DNA from: Pascua guehoae
Lineage: Eukaryota; Basidiomycota; Tremellomycetes; Trichosporonales; Trichosporonaceae
Reading direction: 5' to 3'
Length of the DNA: 64,000 nt
Assembly (NCBI GenBank): GCA_001600415.1
Contig: BCJX01000001.1
Span: 2,551,532 to 2,615,531, forward strand
Shown: one piece after another, positions 45,479 through 56,300 of the stretch
Position numbering within the stretch: position 1 is the stretch's first letter
Layout of the letters: each line of letters opens with the position of its first letter
The notes under the pieces: model-generated
Seen by the model: only the letters and a program-made list of their open reading frames with translations
Databases searched by the model: none
Told to the model about the DNA's origin: nothing
Program-made: the position numbers and the translations under genes

Positions 45479-47078
45479 ATGGCCCGCATCGTCGCGTACC
45501 CGCCACACACGGGCGCGTCCCTCGTGCCCCCCTCGCCTCTGACACCGCCCCACTTCCTCGGCCTCCTCCCGCACCCGGGCAACCGCGCGCCTCCCGCCCC
45601 CACCCGGCCGCCACTCCGCCCACTGCCGCGCGGATGGACGCGCTCCCTCCACGCAGCACCGGCAGCGTACCCGCGCCAGCTCCGTGAGGCGCACGGCACG
45701 CTGCGCCGCGAGTCGCATCCCTACCGTTCGCGCGAACCGGGTCCCGCAGAGACAAAGGACGAGCGGCGCACGCGGCTGATGGACGAGACGACCGACTGTG
45801 TCCGGAAGCGCTATGATGCGTACGAGTGGAGTCTTGAAGAGGCTGCGGCGGCGGCGCCCCCGGGGCTCTTTCTCGCGGTCGAGCGGTGGAGGCGGGATAC
45901 GCCGCGCGGCGGTGCGACGGTCGTTTGTACGCACGCGAATGGGACGCAGAGAGAGGTACGTCATTTTTAGTGCTGGTGGTGCAGTACTAGGTGTGCTCGT
46001 GGTGTGCTCGTGGTCCTATTTGTAGTCGTGTCTGTGGCCACCAGCTCAAAGGCGTGTACGTTGGGGTGATGACTGACGCTATCAGCACTGGCACCCTGTT
46101 CTTCGCGCGCTCATCGAGGATGATTCCGGGCCCGGCGTTGCATTCGGGACTGGCCAGCCCTTGTTGGGCGGCAAGGCGGACATTGTGATTGACGACGTGT
46201 GGTTTATCGACGACGTGACGCACAACGCGTCAATGGACCTGAACGCGGGTCTCATCGGCCCCTGTGAGCTATGGGACGACACGGGGCGCGACGTCCTCAA
46301 CTTTGTCCTCCACGTCCTCCCCCTCGCGAGTGCGGGCGAAGTAGGCTGGCAGCTGCCGTGGGGTGCAGAGGGTGCCGCGCCCGCCGTCAAGGTGATTGGG
46401 CTGGGTGCGTCATTTGGCGGCGCGGCACAGGCACAGGCGGCGACGGCGCGACCAGACGCGTTCCATGGTATCTTCACCGTGGACCCGATGCTGGCCCCGC
46501 GTGTCCAGCCGCGCACAAATCCACTCGACATGGCGCCGTTCTTCCGTGCTGTCGCCGCCCTCAAGCGGCGGGATACGTGGCCCTCCCGCTCGGCGGCGCG
46601 GGATGCGCTCCTCCAATCCGAGTTCTTTCAGCGGTGGGACTCGGAGATCTTCGAGCTCACCATCTCACACGGTCTCATCCCCGTCAACCCCGCCGACCCC
46701 GACGGTCCAGTCACGCTCGGCACGCCGACGTGGGCCGAGACGTCCGTCTTTGTCGAGCCCTTCTCGGCTGCGCGCGGGTGGGACATGCTCCCGCGCCTCG
46801 CGGTACCGACCGCGTTTCTCATGGCCGGCAACCCAGAGCGAACACTCGGCCCCGCTGTCACGCGCCAAATGGTCTGGCGCCCACAGCGGCCCCGGAACGA
46901 GCGCCTCGACGACGCCGACCACCTTATCCTCCAGGAACGCCCGGGGGAAACGACTCTGGCCGTCAGGCGGTTCCTCCATACGCTCTTGGCAGGGCAGTGG
47001 GGCACAAAGGACGAGATCAGGGACGAGTATTCGCGCGCTGGAAATGGTGGAGAGGACGAGCCGCGCGCAAAGCTCTAG
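45479..47078 (+). CDS. Alpha/beta hydrolase, Lpx1-like, with PTS1
   Basis: Likely a peroxisomal esterase or lipase; yeast Lpx1 is a peroxisomal lipase of this group. Exons 45479..45955 and 46086..47078; 489 aa. Strand/loop landmark VVCTHANGTQREHWHPVL (oxyanion region) spans the intron. The nucleophile elbow is GLGASFGG with Ser268 (Gly-Ala-Ser-Phe-Gly in place of the usual Gly-His-Ser-X-Gly). The catalytic His is probably 438 in DADHLI. The C-terminus is PRAKL; the last three residues AKL form a PTS1-type peroxisomal signal. Residues 1-110 are a Pro/Arg-rich N-terminal extension. It lies 0.8 kb upstream of the MFS/oxygenase cluster on the same strand, which may or may not mean shared function. 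Confidence 0.8.
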
Positions 47079-47910
47079 ATTTACTACATGTACGGCGCAG
47101 CCCACTTTGTGGTCTGTGCACAGATTGCGTGCTGGAGTCTAAAGATTGCTGTTCAAGAGTAAGGGACATTTTGTCTGTGCAAGCCCCTTCTTGGCATGAT
47201 AGGGTGTTTCTTGGATTTCAGAGTGCACCGTTTCAGCAAGGGTCTGCGAGATGTCAATCGTGAGAGCGCAAATGGCGCCCAACGTACTCTCTTCGCTCTG
47301 CCGAGCCGTGTGGCTGGACATTCACACACTGTACATTCTGGTATCTGCTGCAATCGGCGAGACACTATCAGGGACCAGGAGCCACTACCCTCCCCAGGCT
47401 GTTGGGCAACGACTCGGTGGGGGTACCCGTGATCGTTACTGCCTTGCAGACAGGTCCCTCACCGCACTGGTAACGACGTTGGGAACCCCGCTCCTGGCCG
47501 CTTGATGGTGTTTTAGGCCAGACAATCATGATATTCGATCATGTCGATGACTGATGGCACAAGAAGCAGTAGAATACGTCTAGGCAGCCTGTCTGTGCAT
47601 GGACATGGGTATTGTTGACGGTGGGATTGTCGCCCACTATCTCGTGGGGACCCCGCAGGGCGATCAGTTGTCTCAGGAACGGCTGCCCGGCATCTCGGCA
47701 CGCGGCACAACTCTACGGGTGGGCACAAATGATGACGAACACTCATTTACACGCGCTCTTAACATGCGCTCCAAGTCGACTCGGAAGATGAGTCATGGGT
47801 GATGTTTGCATCTCGCCGCCTTAACATACTCGCCATCCCACAAGGACTGCCATCTAGTTTGAGACCCCACTGCGACCTCCTTCGCCAAGGCCACCAACCC
47901 TCCAGCAAAC
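47079..47910. other. Intergenic, 832 bp
   Basis: Contains the MFS-1 promoter. I see no operator like those near the oxygenase. Confidence 0.5.
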
Positions 47911-49925
47911 ATGGCCTCGTCTACCACGACGACCACGATTGCGACGGCTGCACCTCCACTCGCACCGATTGGTGTTCCTGGCCTCAAACTCAATGGTGTC
48001 CACGACCCATCAGAAGCTACAAATACATCAAGGCCCGCCAGCAGCGTCGGTACAGGCCGTACGCCTACGCCTGCACGAGCGGCTCACGGGGATGTAACGC
48101 CCGGCCCCAGCCTCGCTCCCTCGGGGGACATTGAGATGCACGCCGTCGGCAACTCGGACTCTGCCGCCGCGCTCGACATTAGCACCGAGGGCGAGCGCGA
48201 GGTGCGCACCCTGGCCCCCGTGGACCAGGGGCGCGCGGCGTGGTCGTTCCTCATTGCCGCGACCATCATCGAGACCATCGTGTGGGGGCTCCCGTGGAGT
48301 GTTGGTATTCTGCACAACTACTGGTCGACAGAGATGTTTGAGGGCGCCGAGGGCACGCTCACGCTCGCTGCGACGTTGCAATCGGGGCTCATGTACATGA
48401 GTGCCGCTTTCCTGGGCCCGTGAGTAACTTTCTTTATTGGGGCAGGTGCCTCAAGGAACCAGTGAACCCTCGCACATCCTCTTGCTTACTGGTCAGCTTT
48501 TTTAGCGCCTACCCCCAGTACGAGAGGTATGCGCAGTACCTCGGCCTGATGGTGGCCACTGTCGCCCTCATTGCCTCGGCGTTTGTTACCCAGGTAAGTA
48601 GGCGTTCATTGGGACACTTCACCTCCTTCTTCAGGCTAACAACCTGCCAGCCCTGGCACTTGCTTGTCACTATCGGCATCTTCTATCCGTTTGCTGGTGG
48701 TGAGTAGCGGCCGTACGTTCGTCCGCCTCGGTCGATCATACATGTACCTGTGCCACACACTCACACGCCCAGCACTGTACATGCCGTGCGCGACGCTCAT
48801 TTTCGAGTGGTTCTACGACCGGCGGGGCATCGCAACTGGCATCATGTTTGCGGGCACGGGCGTGGGCGGGACAGTCTTCCCGTTTGTCGTCGCAGGCCTG
48901 CTAGGGCGGGTTGGCTACAAGGCAACAATGGTAGCGCTTGGGGCCGGGTTTGGGATTCTGTGCGGCATCTCTCTCTTGTTCATTAAGCGCCGTGTGCCCG
49001 TCGCCCGTGTGGGTCCTACGCCAGGCAACGTTTCGCGCTGGCACATGGCGTGGGCGCAACTCAAGCGGCCCGTCGTGTGGCTCTCCATTGCTGTCATTCT
49101 GCTTACTGGCATGGGCAACTTTATTCCGTCGCTTTGGATCCCGAGTGAGTACGGAGTGTCCATGTGGCGTAGCAGGTCAACGCCATGAATTCTGACGCAC
49201 AGCGTACGCCGAGCACGTTCGCGCGACGAGTCCAAACGGAACTGCGTTGGTGGCTCTCATGAACGGTATGTGCCCCCCCATCACTGTTATGCCCTCCTTT
49301 CGTGCTTGGCTGACGCTTTGCTCAGCCGCCTCCGTTCCTGGAAACACCCTCACTGGATACTTTTCAGACCGATACCCTACACGCGTGGTCGTCCCATTGT
49401 CGTGCTTTCTCTCGGCCGTGTCGTGTCTCACCCTCTGGGGTCTGGGTACAAGCGACCCGCTCCTCGTCACCTTTTCCATTCTCTGGGGACTTACGGCTCT
49501 CAGTTCGGTCGGGACGTGGAGTAAAATGATCACCATTCTGTCGAGTGGGTATTACTCGCATGCTTTTGTTGTCGGTGTGACCATTAGGTCCCCAAGCAAT
49601 ACTGCGCGGCGACGACCACACATCGCATGTGGTTTCATGAGCTGACAGGCGCAGAGGACGACGCAAACCTCCCCACCTTAATTTTCTCAGTGTTTGCCAT
49701 GCTCAAGGGTGTGGGAAGTCTGACCTCGGGCCCTATCTCGTCGGCACTGTTGAAGACGGGAAGCATAGACGGCAAGGGGGCGTATGGAACAAATTATGTA
49801 TGTGAACGCCAGTGGAGAGCGACCTTGCGTGCACTGAACTCACCCCACAGGCTCTCCTTATCATCTACTCTGGCGTCTTGACGTTTGTTGGTGCAATCCC
49901 TGCGCTCTTCTTCCCTGTAAAGTGA
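47911..49925 (+). CDS. MFS transporter 1 (monocarboxylate/nitrate-like pattern)
   Basis: A plasma-membrane major-facilitator transporter; substrate unknown. Exons 47911..48419, 48497..48593, 48651..48699, 48773..49144, 49203..49265, 49326..49544, 49649..49797, 49851..49925; 510 aa. A Thr/Pro/Ala-rich cytosolic N-terminus (about 105 residues) precedes twelve membrane segments. Landmarks: AAWSFLIAATIIETIVWGLPWSVG, GIMFAGTGVGGTVFPFVV, SVPGNTLTGYFSDRYPTR and VGSLTSGPISSALLKTG. The closest relative here is MFS-2 (56301-58045) on the opposite strand, near-collinear through the membrane part, with exon 5 (63 nt) and exon 6 (219 nt) of equal length in both. The short exons were fixed by phase and by the paralogue. 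Confidence 0.87.
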
Positions 49926-50276
49926 GAAGATGCGCACCCATCACGTACAGCTTCGAGGTAAAGCTGCTCGCATCACATTGGCATCTGCTTGCCTACGCCC
50001 AGCTTCAATTGCTACAGTATCCACATGGACAATAGATGTACCCATTGCTTGATCAGACAGGGCCGAAATAGGGCCCACCATCGCCGAGCCCGACTCATCA
50101 GTACGCTCGGCAGTGACGCAGGGATATGCGCCTCGATGCGAACTCACACAATTTGCTGTGCCCATGTCCGAACCTTTACCAGCGACATCGGCTCTGCACA
50201 CAATCAACTACAGCGGTAACTTGCAGTGCAGCCTCGTCCCCAACGACAGTGATGGTTGTGGGTGGATGTGGCAATC

Positions 50277-50291
50277 TTGGCCGCGGGCCAA
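50277..50291. promoter_or_regulatory. Operator-like inverted repeat 1
   Basis: TTGGCC-GCG-GGCCAA, perfect 6-bp arms with a 3-nt spacer, 217 bases above the oxygenase ATG. Confidence 0.55.
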
Positions 50292-50341
50292 ACACGGCCA
50301 ATATTTCCGGTGAAATGACAACTTCTTCGACGAGCAATCGG

Positions 50342-50362
50342 AAGTTGGCCTGCGGCCAACTT
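50342..50362. promoter_or_regulatory. Operator-like inverted repeat 2
   Basis: AAGTTGGCC-TGC-GGCCAACTT, perfect 9-bp arms and again a 3-nt spacer, 146 bases above the ATG. Confidence 0.6.
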
Positions 50363-50384
50363 GATCGTAGTACCGAGATAACAA

Positions 50385-50399
50385 TTGGCCCGCGGCCAG
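50385..50399. promoter_or_regulatory. Operator-like inverted repeat 3
   Basis: TTGGCC-CGC-GGCCAG, one mismatch in the outer base, same 3-nt spacing, 109 bases above the ATG. Confidence 0.5.
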
Positions 50400-50443
50400 C
50401 ATCATTCACCTCGTTGTGCATGTTCATCCCAGCCCCACGGCTT

Positions 50444-50451
50444 GATAAATA
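50444..50451 (+). promoter_or_regulatory. TATA element of the oxygenase gene
   Basis: GATAAATA lies about 57 bases above the start codon, downstream of the three operator-like repeats. Confidence 0.45.
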
Positions 50452-50507
50452 GTCTTTCGTTGCTGCGTGCAGGCAAGGCCACCAAACTCACCCACTAACA
50501 CACTACC

Positions 50508-51949
50508 ATGCCCATCCAAACAGCACCCTCAGATACCATGCCCGAGCTGCTTCACTTTGAGCCTGTCGCACCGTCCAAAGAGGATCTGGTAAGTCGAACC
50601 TCGACGTGTGCTCCCGAATGTACCATTGACGTCGACAGCCCTATGCGGACCTCATGACGATTGACATGGCCACTTTCGATGATGGCCCCGAAGCGCAAAC
50701 AAAACTCGCACAGCAGGTCAGGCAGGCCATGCACACGGACGGTTTCTTTACGCTCGTCAACATGGGAATATCGGAATCCGAAATCGAGCGGCAGGTCGAC
50801 ATTGGATACGTGCGTACCATGTCTGGGCACCAACCTAGCTCGCACGATGGAGGGTGAATGCTGACTTGTAAAGACTGTGCTCCAGAGGACACCACTGGAG
50901 GAGAAGAAACGGTTGCGCGCCCTCATGCAGGAGGAGGGCACGTACAAGGGCTTCAAGCTGCGCGAGTACTACGAGTGAGTCGACGCCCAGATATGTTACA
51001 GCTTGGCTCACACGCGCGGATTCGGAAACGGGGTAAAGGACAAGATTGAGCAGTTCAACTGGTCGCGCGATATGGCGTCGCAAGAGTTCCCGTCCACCAT
51101 CCTGCCGTGGTTTGACGAGGTCAAGGGGTTTACTGAAAAGGTGCACAAGCATGTCCTTTTCAACCTCCTGCGGTGTACGTAACGCGTGGACTGCCCGCAA
51201 CACAAGAACTGACTTGCAGTATTTGCCATGGCGCTCGAGCTCCCGACAGAGACGTTTGTGGACAAGCACAAGTATGACGTGCACGACGAGTCGTGGATGC
51301 GCTACATGGCATACTATGACGAGCACACGGCCGAGGACGAGGGCAAAGTAAAGGGCATCTGGCTCAAGGGCCACCAGGACTTTGGCAGTGAGTTTCGACC
51401 ATCCCTAACCATGCAACCTCACCCACACGCTAACGCCCCGCAGCACTCACGTTTGTCTTTTCCCAGCCGATGGCGTCGCTGCAGGTGCGCGACGACGAGG
51501 GCGTGTGGCGCTTTGTCCGGCACACGCCCGGCGGCATCATTGTCAACTGCGGCGTCTTCATGGAGTGGTACACGGGCGGATTCTTCAAGGCGGCCAACCA
51601 CCGCGTGTCTGCCCCGCCCGACGACCAGCGGGGGCACACCCGCTGTGGTGTCTTCTACTTTGCAGTCCCCAATGACGACGAGAAGGTGCGAAGACTAGAC
51701 TCTCCAGTCTGTCGAGGGATACGAAAGCTTACTCTGTCTCAGCCCAATACGCTCCTCGCGTCTCCCGTTCTCCAAAGAGCCGGGGCTCGCAAGGTGTTCG
51801 AGTCGGACGACAGGGCGCTCACGTCCAAGGTCTACTCACAGGCGCGTATCTCAAAGGTCGGCAAGTCGGAGACGTACAAGCGGACCTGGGGTGATGGTGA
51901 GGTTGTGGTCGAGATGATTGCGGGCGTCGAGGTTCCTTGGTATGGTTAA
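50508..51949 (+). CDS. 2-oxoglutarate/Fe(II)-dependent oxygenase, isopenicillin-N-synthase-like
   Basis: A soluble 2OG-Fe(II) oxygenase (DIOX-N plus 2OG-FeII_Oxy). Exons 50508..50588, 50639..50809, 50874..50974, 51002..51174, 51220..51387, 51444..51685, 51743..51949; 380 aa. The N-terminal half shows LMTIDMATFDDGP and the helix DGFFTLVNMGIS; TPLEEKKRL and YKGFKLREYY follow. The iron facial triad is His227 and Asp229 in KGHQDFGTLTFVF plus His284 in AANHRVSAP; RCGVFYF holds the 2-oxoglutarate Arg. No PTS1 is visible (ends in WYG). Three operator-like inverted repeats and a TATA box precede it. It lies downstream of MFS-1 on the same strand and converges with the thiolase. Confidence 0.88.
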
Positions 51950-52230
51950 CAGAGCGCTCAATGGATATTGAGAAGACCGGCGTGTTCTTTAATATTGCGT
52001 TGGTTGCTTATGTGTGAGGACAGACTGTGTGCCTACGGTTCCTCGAAAGACTGCCTATCCTGGCAATGATTCTGTATTTTACGATGTGACTGTGTGCTAT
52101 TCTTCACTGCTACGGCAACGGGTTATCCGCGCTTGAACAGGGTTTTGGAAGAAACAGTCAAGACGTGCATACGCTCTTCTGACAATACGGCACAATCACA
52201 ATAAGACTACAAAGCTCATCCTTCCGAGGC

Positions 52231-53893
52231 CTAGAGGCGCGCGCGAGCATAGTCCGAGACCTGCTTGGCGCGGACCTTCTGCAGGTCCTTCTCGGTGATG
52301 CCGCGGACCTCGTTGGCAACGTCGTAGCCGAGGCGCTGGGCCGTGGTCGTGCCCTTCTTGGCAAACTGGGGCTGGCGGAGAATCGACACGACGCAGCTGC
52401 CGCCCAGGCCGAGGTTGTGGGCGAGCGCATTCTTGACGTTGGGGACCTGCAGCGCACCCGCTTCACCGCGGACCTGGAGGGTGAGGTAGAAGATCATGCC
52501 GAGGCCGGTAGCGCCGAGGGGCTGGGGTTAGTGGGGCTGCGTGGAGGAAGGGATGAAGGAGACGAGGATAGGGGGGTGGCTATGGCCCAGGGGCGGGAGT
52601 GTGGGCGAGGATGCCAGCAACTGCCAAGCAGCCAAGTAACGGAGTCACTTCAGGGAGCAACTCTGCAATACCAAGTCACCAAAGACCAGCTGCTATGCTG
52701 CGGCCAAACAACACACTCCAACACCACTGCGCCAACCCCAAACTCGAACCCCGTCACATGCACTCACGTGGCCCTTGCTCTCGAGACCGCCGCTGGGGTT
52801 GATGACCCACTTGCCGCCGTACGTGTTATCCCCTGCGTCGACGAGCTTGTGAGCCTCTCCGGGCTTGCAGAGGCCGAGGGCGTCGTAGGTGATGAGCTCG
52901 TTGGGGGCAAAGCAGTCGTGGAGCTCGATGACCTGAATGTCCTGGGGGGTGACGCCGGCCTGGGCGTAGGCCTTCTTGGAGGCAATGCGGGTCATGTCGC
53001 TGCCTGCGAGCTCGATGCGGGAGCGCGTCTCGTACAGCTTGGCCGAGTCGGTGGCGGTGGCCTGGCCCGCGACTTCGACGGCGCGGTCCTCGAGGCCGTT
53101 GGCTTTGACAAAGTCCTCCGAGACGACAATGGCCGCGGCGCCGCCGTCCGACGTGGGCGAGCACATGGGGAGGGTGAGGTCGCGGGTAATCTTGCGCGCG
53201 GCGCCGACCTCCTCGGGCGTGGGCGTGAAGCGGAACTGCGAGTAGGGGTTCTTTGCAGAGTGCTTGTGGTTCTTGGCCGAAATCTTGTACGAGTGCTCGG
53301 GCTTGGAGCCGTACTTTTCCCCATACTCGAGACCGGCAGCGGCAAAGATCTGGCCCGCAAAGGGTCCCTTTTCCTTGGTCTCATAGTTCTTTTCCTTTTC
53401 AATCTCGACAACCTGCCGGCGCGTCCCGTCGAGCGGCGCGATGCGGTCCGTCCACAAGGCCGGGAGCGAGCCCGGCGACATCTTTTCAAAGCCCAGCGCG
53501 AGCGCGCAGTCGACCTGGCCAGACTGCACAGCGTTGACCGCGTTGACAAACGCAGACGAACCCGTGCTGCAGTTGTTGTTCACGTTCAGGATCGGGATGC
53601 CCGTCATGCCCAGCTGGTACAGGACGCGCTGGCCGCACGTGCTTTCGCCGTACACGTAGCCCACGGCCGCAGTCTCCACCTTGTCGTACGTGATGCCCGC
53701 GTCCAGAAGCGCCTTGACGGCAGCCTCGAGGCCGAGGTCGTCATAGTCGCGCTGGCCGCGCGGCTTGTCAAACTTGGTCGAACCGACGCCGACCACTGCG
53801 GGTGTTAGCGCGTGGGAGCCATGCGGTGGAGGGTGCCGGTGCTGTGATCGGGCACAAGAACTCACCAAACGCCTTGCGAGGAGTGTACACCAT
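52231..53893 (-). CDS. SCP-x-type thiolase, peroxisomal (PTS1 ARL)
   Basis: A 3-ketoacyl-CoA thiolase-like enzyme of the sterol-carrier-protein-x type, cleaving or condensing acyl-CoA in the peroxisome. Exons 53866..53893, 52768..53795, 52231..52521; 448 aa. It lacks the SCP2 lipid-binding domain of animal SCP-x. Reactive Cys85 in [18 protein letters not shown] loop; catalytic block [12 protein letters not shown]-terminal [12 protein letters not shown] and [12 protein letters not shown]. The C-terminal YARARL ends in ARL, a PTS1 variant. The first exon is only 28 nt, and intron 2 is 246 nt. The promoter side faces the 3' end of the nitronate monooxygenase on the same strand. Confidence 0.9.
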
Positions 53894-54606
53894 GGTGGAA
53901 GGGTAGTGTGAAGGATAGGGTAGTGCGAGTTGCGATGCGATGCAGGGGTTGCCCGACAACGTGAGAGTTGTATAAGATTATGTTAAGAAGCAAACGGGAT
54001 GGAGTAGTCAGCACCAGCAGATGTGTAGCGTGGGTGGTTGTCAACGACGGTCGGTTAAGGTGGCGCCCGGAGATAGCCGGCGGGCACGGCCGCGGACAGG
54101 TCATGGATCATGGATTGTGGTCGTAGCTCTTTAGCGTACACAATCCGAAAGCCGTCGCCAAAGTGTGTCGCCTCTGAGCCTCTGAGCTCTACTCTGCTCT
54201 GCACCACTCTCTGTACACTAACCCCATCACCAAAATGCCAAGCTGGCACTCGTCATGCGTCGCCTACGTCCGCCCCCGGGGCCCGGTTCCCCCCACAGGG
54301 GCTCCATGTGCTGTACTCCAGCCATCACCGAGCCTGGTACTACACCTGACAGTCATCCAGCTTCTGTCAGCCGGCACCATGCACCATGACTGAGGATTGC
54401 CCAAAGCCCGCTTGTAAACCCCTCCTGATTGTTGCTGGGGGCCGGGCACCAGCCAGGTCCCACAATACCAACGGTGCTACCATCTCATGTCATTGACCCC
54501 CATGGCCGTAGCAAGGCGCAGACTTCAGACGACATGCATCGGCGTTACTACGTTCCAGTATTTCTACATGTACTTCAGATTCCCGCACGTTCTCCTGCGT
54601 CGGCCA
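53894..54606. other. Intergenic, 713 bp, holding the thiolase promoter
   Basis: No gene. It is GC-rich around 54270-54300 with a CCCCCGGGGCCCGG run. I see no TTGGCC-type repeat here. Confidence 0.5.
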
Positions 54607-55790
54607 CTACAGCTTGGCGCTGGTCACGAGCTCGGCAGCACCGCCCTCGATGGCGCGCTTTGCGCCGCTGACCATGTTGTCAATGATGGTCTTGGCCGGG
54701 AGGACCTCGTCAATGACGGCGGCGACGTCGCCCATGAGCCACATCTTGCCCTCCATGCTGCGCTCGGGGCGCTTCTCGAGCTCGTGGTAGTGGGGCACAA
54801 TGCCGCGGCCGGTGAGCTCTTCAATCTCGGCGGCGCGCGTGTCGTTCCACTCGGCCACGTAGGGTGTGCGTTTGACGCGGAGCGGGCGGCCAGAGTAGAT
54901 GAGCGTCGTCGTCGTCTCGCCAAACTTGGTCTTTACAATCTGGTCCTTGTGCGCCTTGGGTGCACCGGCCTCTTCGCTCGCGACAAAGCGCGTGCCGACC
55001 CACACGCCCGCGGCGCCGTACATGAGCGCAGCCGCCAGGCCGCGCCCGTCGCTGATGCCGCCTGCCGCCAGGACCGCGACGTCACGCCCCGCCTTGGTCT
55101 TGCGGCCCTTGGTGGCGTCGACAATGGCGGGGATCAGAATCGAGAACGGGATCGAGCCCGTGTGGCCGCCACCCTCGCCGCCCTGCGCACAGACAATGTC
55201 GACACCGGCGGCGAGGACGTTGGGGACGTGCTTTGGGTGGCCAATCATCTAGCCGTCAGTTGTGGCCCCCGGGTGCACACTTCAGCAGCGTCCATACCGC
55301 TCCGCCCGGAGCTCACTCACGTTGGCGACGAGCACCCCGCCCTTGTGGAGCTTGTCCACGACATCGGGGGGACACACGCCAATCGCGCACACAAACACCT
55401 TTGCCTTTTCAGCCACGATAATGTCGATGAGCTCGTACAGGTGCCCGTGGGTGTAGTCGTGGTTTGTCTTGCGCGCCCCGCCGCCGACCTTGGGCAGGGC
55501 GAGGTCGACACCAAACGGCGCGTTCGGGTCCTTGAGCTGGCTCTTGAGGTCGGCAATCTGCTGCCGCAGCTGCTTGGGAGTGAGCGTCAGGCCACCAATG
55601 ACGCCGAGGCCGCCTGCATTCGTCACTGCCGCCGCGAGGCGCGGGCCAGAGGCCACAAACATGCCCGCCAGGACGACGGGGTGCTGGATGCCGACTGTGC
55701 GTCAGTGGGGGCTGCGGGCACAGCCGCTCGGCGGCCGGCGACGCGGGGCGACGCACACAGCTCGGTGATCTGGGTCTTGATGACGGACAT
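54607..55790 (-). CDS. Nitronate monooxygenase, peroxisomal (PTS1 AKL)
   Basis: A flavin (FMN) enzyme of the 2-nitropropane dioxygenase/nitronate monooxygenase family that oxidises alkyl nitronates such as propionate-3-nitronate. Exons 55757..55790, 55321..55694, 54607..55248; 349 aa. The TIM barrel is complete: GIQHPVVLAGM (N-terminal FMN loop), NAGGLGVIGG, VFVCAIGVCPPDV, MIGHPKHVPNVLAAGVDIVC, GGEGGGHTGS, AAGGISDGRGLAAALMYGA and GVWVGTRF. The C-terminus is TSAKL; AKL is a PTS1-type peroxisomal signal. All splice phases close. It shares direction with the thiolase and lies 0.5 kb from the 3' end of MFS-2. Confidence 0.92.
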
Positions 55791-56300
55791 GACGGTCAGA
55801 GGGGTGAAGACAACGTGTGCGTGCTGCTGCTTCTTATTGTCATTGCACGGGCCGAATGCCGAGCGTTGAGAAACAGCAAGTCGTCAATGACGGATGGTGC
55901 AAGATGGACAATGTGCTAGAGGCTGTAGCGTGGTGCCCCGGTACAATGACATAACCGACGTGCCAGGCAATGACCGTGCCAGCCACAGGGCAATGACCAA
56001 CACCACCGAATACCGACCCATCAACACCATCTCGGGCGCCGTCGACCGCCACCTTTTGGACACCACTTGATCCACTGCACGTTTCACCATGCGGTAAAGA
56101 TCCTCTCTATCGCATACCAAGCGTTGTTCATTCAACCTTACCCTTTGGTGGTTCGGGCATTCCTGACAACTGGGTCGGACATTCCGGTACGTCCTTATTT
56201 GGCGTCCGCCCCAGTCCGATCCGGCCGCCGAAGCGAGTGACGCCCAACACACGGCAGAGTTGTTGGCAAGAATGCAGAAGTCTACAGTACAGAGATGTCT
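55791..56300. other. Intergenic, 510 bp
   Basis: Holds the nitronate monooxygenase promoter. I see no repeat or operator. Confidence 0.5.

Noticed and set aside
52417..53808. Plus-strand open frame of 463 codons
   Set aside because: Antisense shadow of the thiolase, with no motif of its own.
54487..55869. Plus-strand open frame of 460 codons
   Set aside because: Antisense shadow of the nitronate monooxygenase exons.
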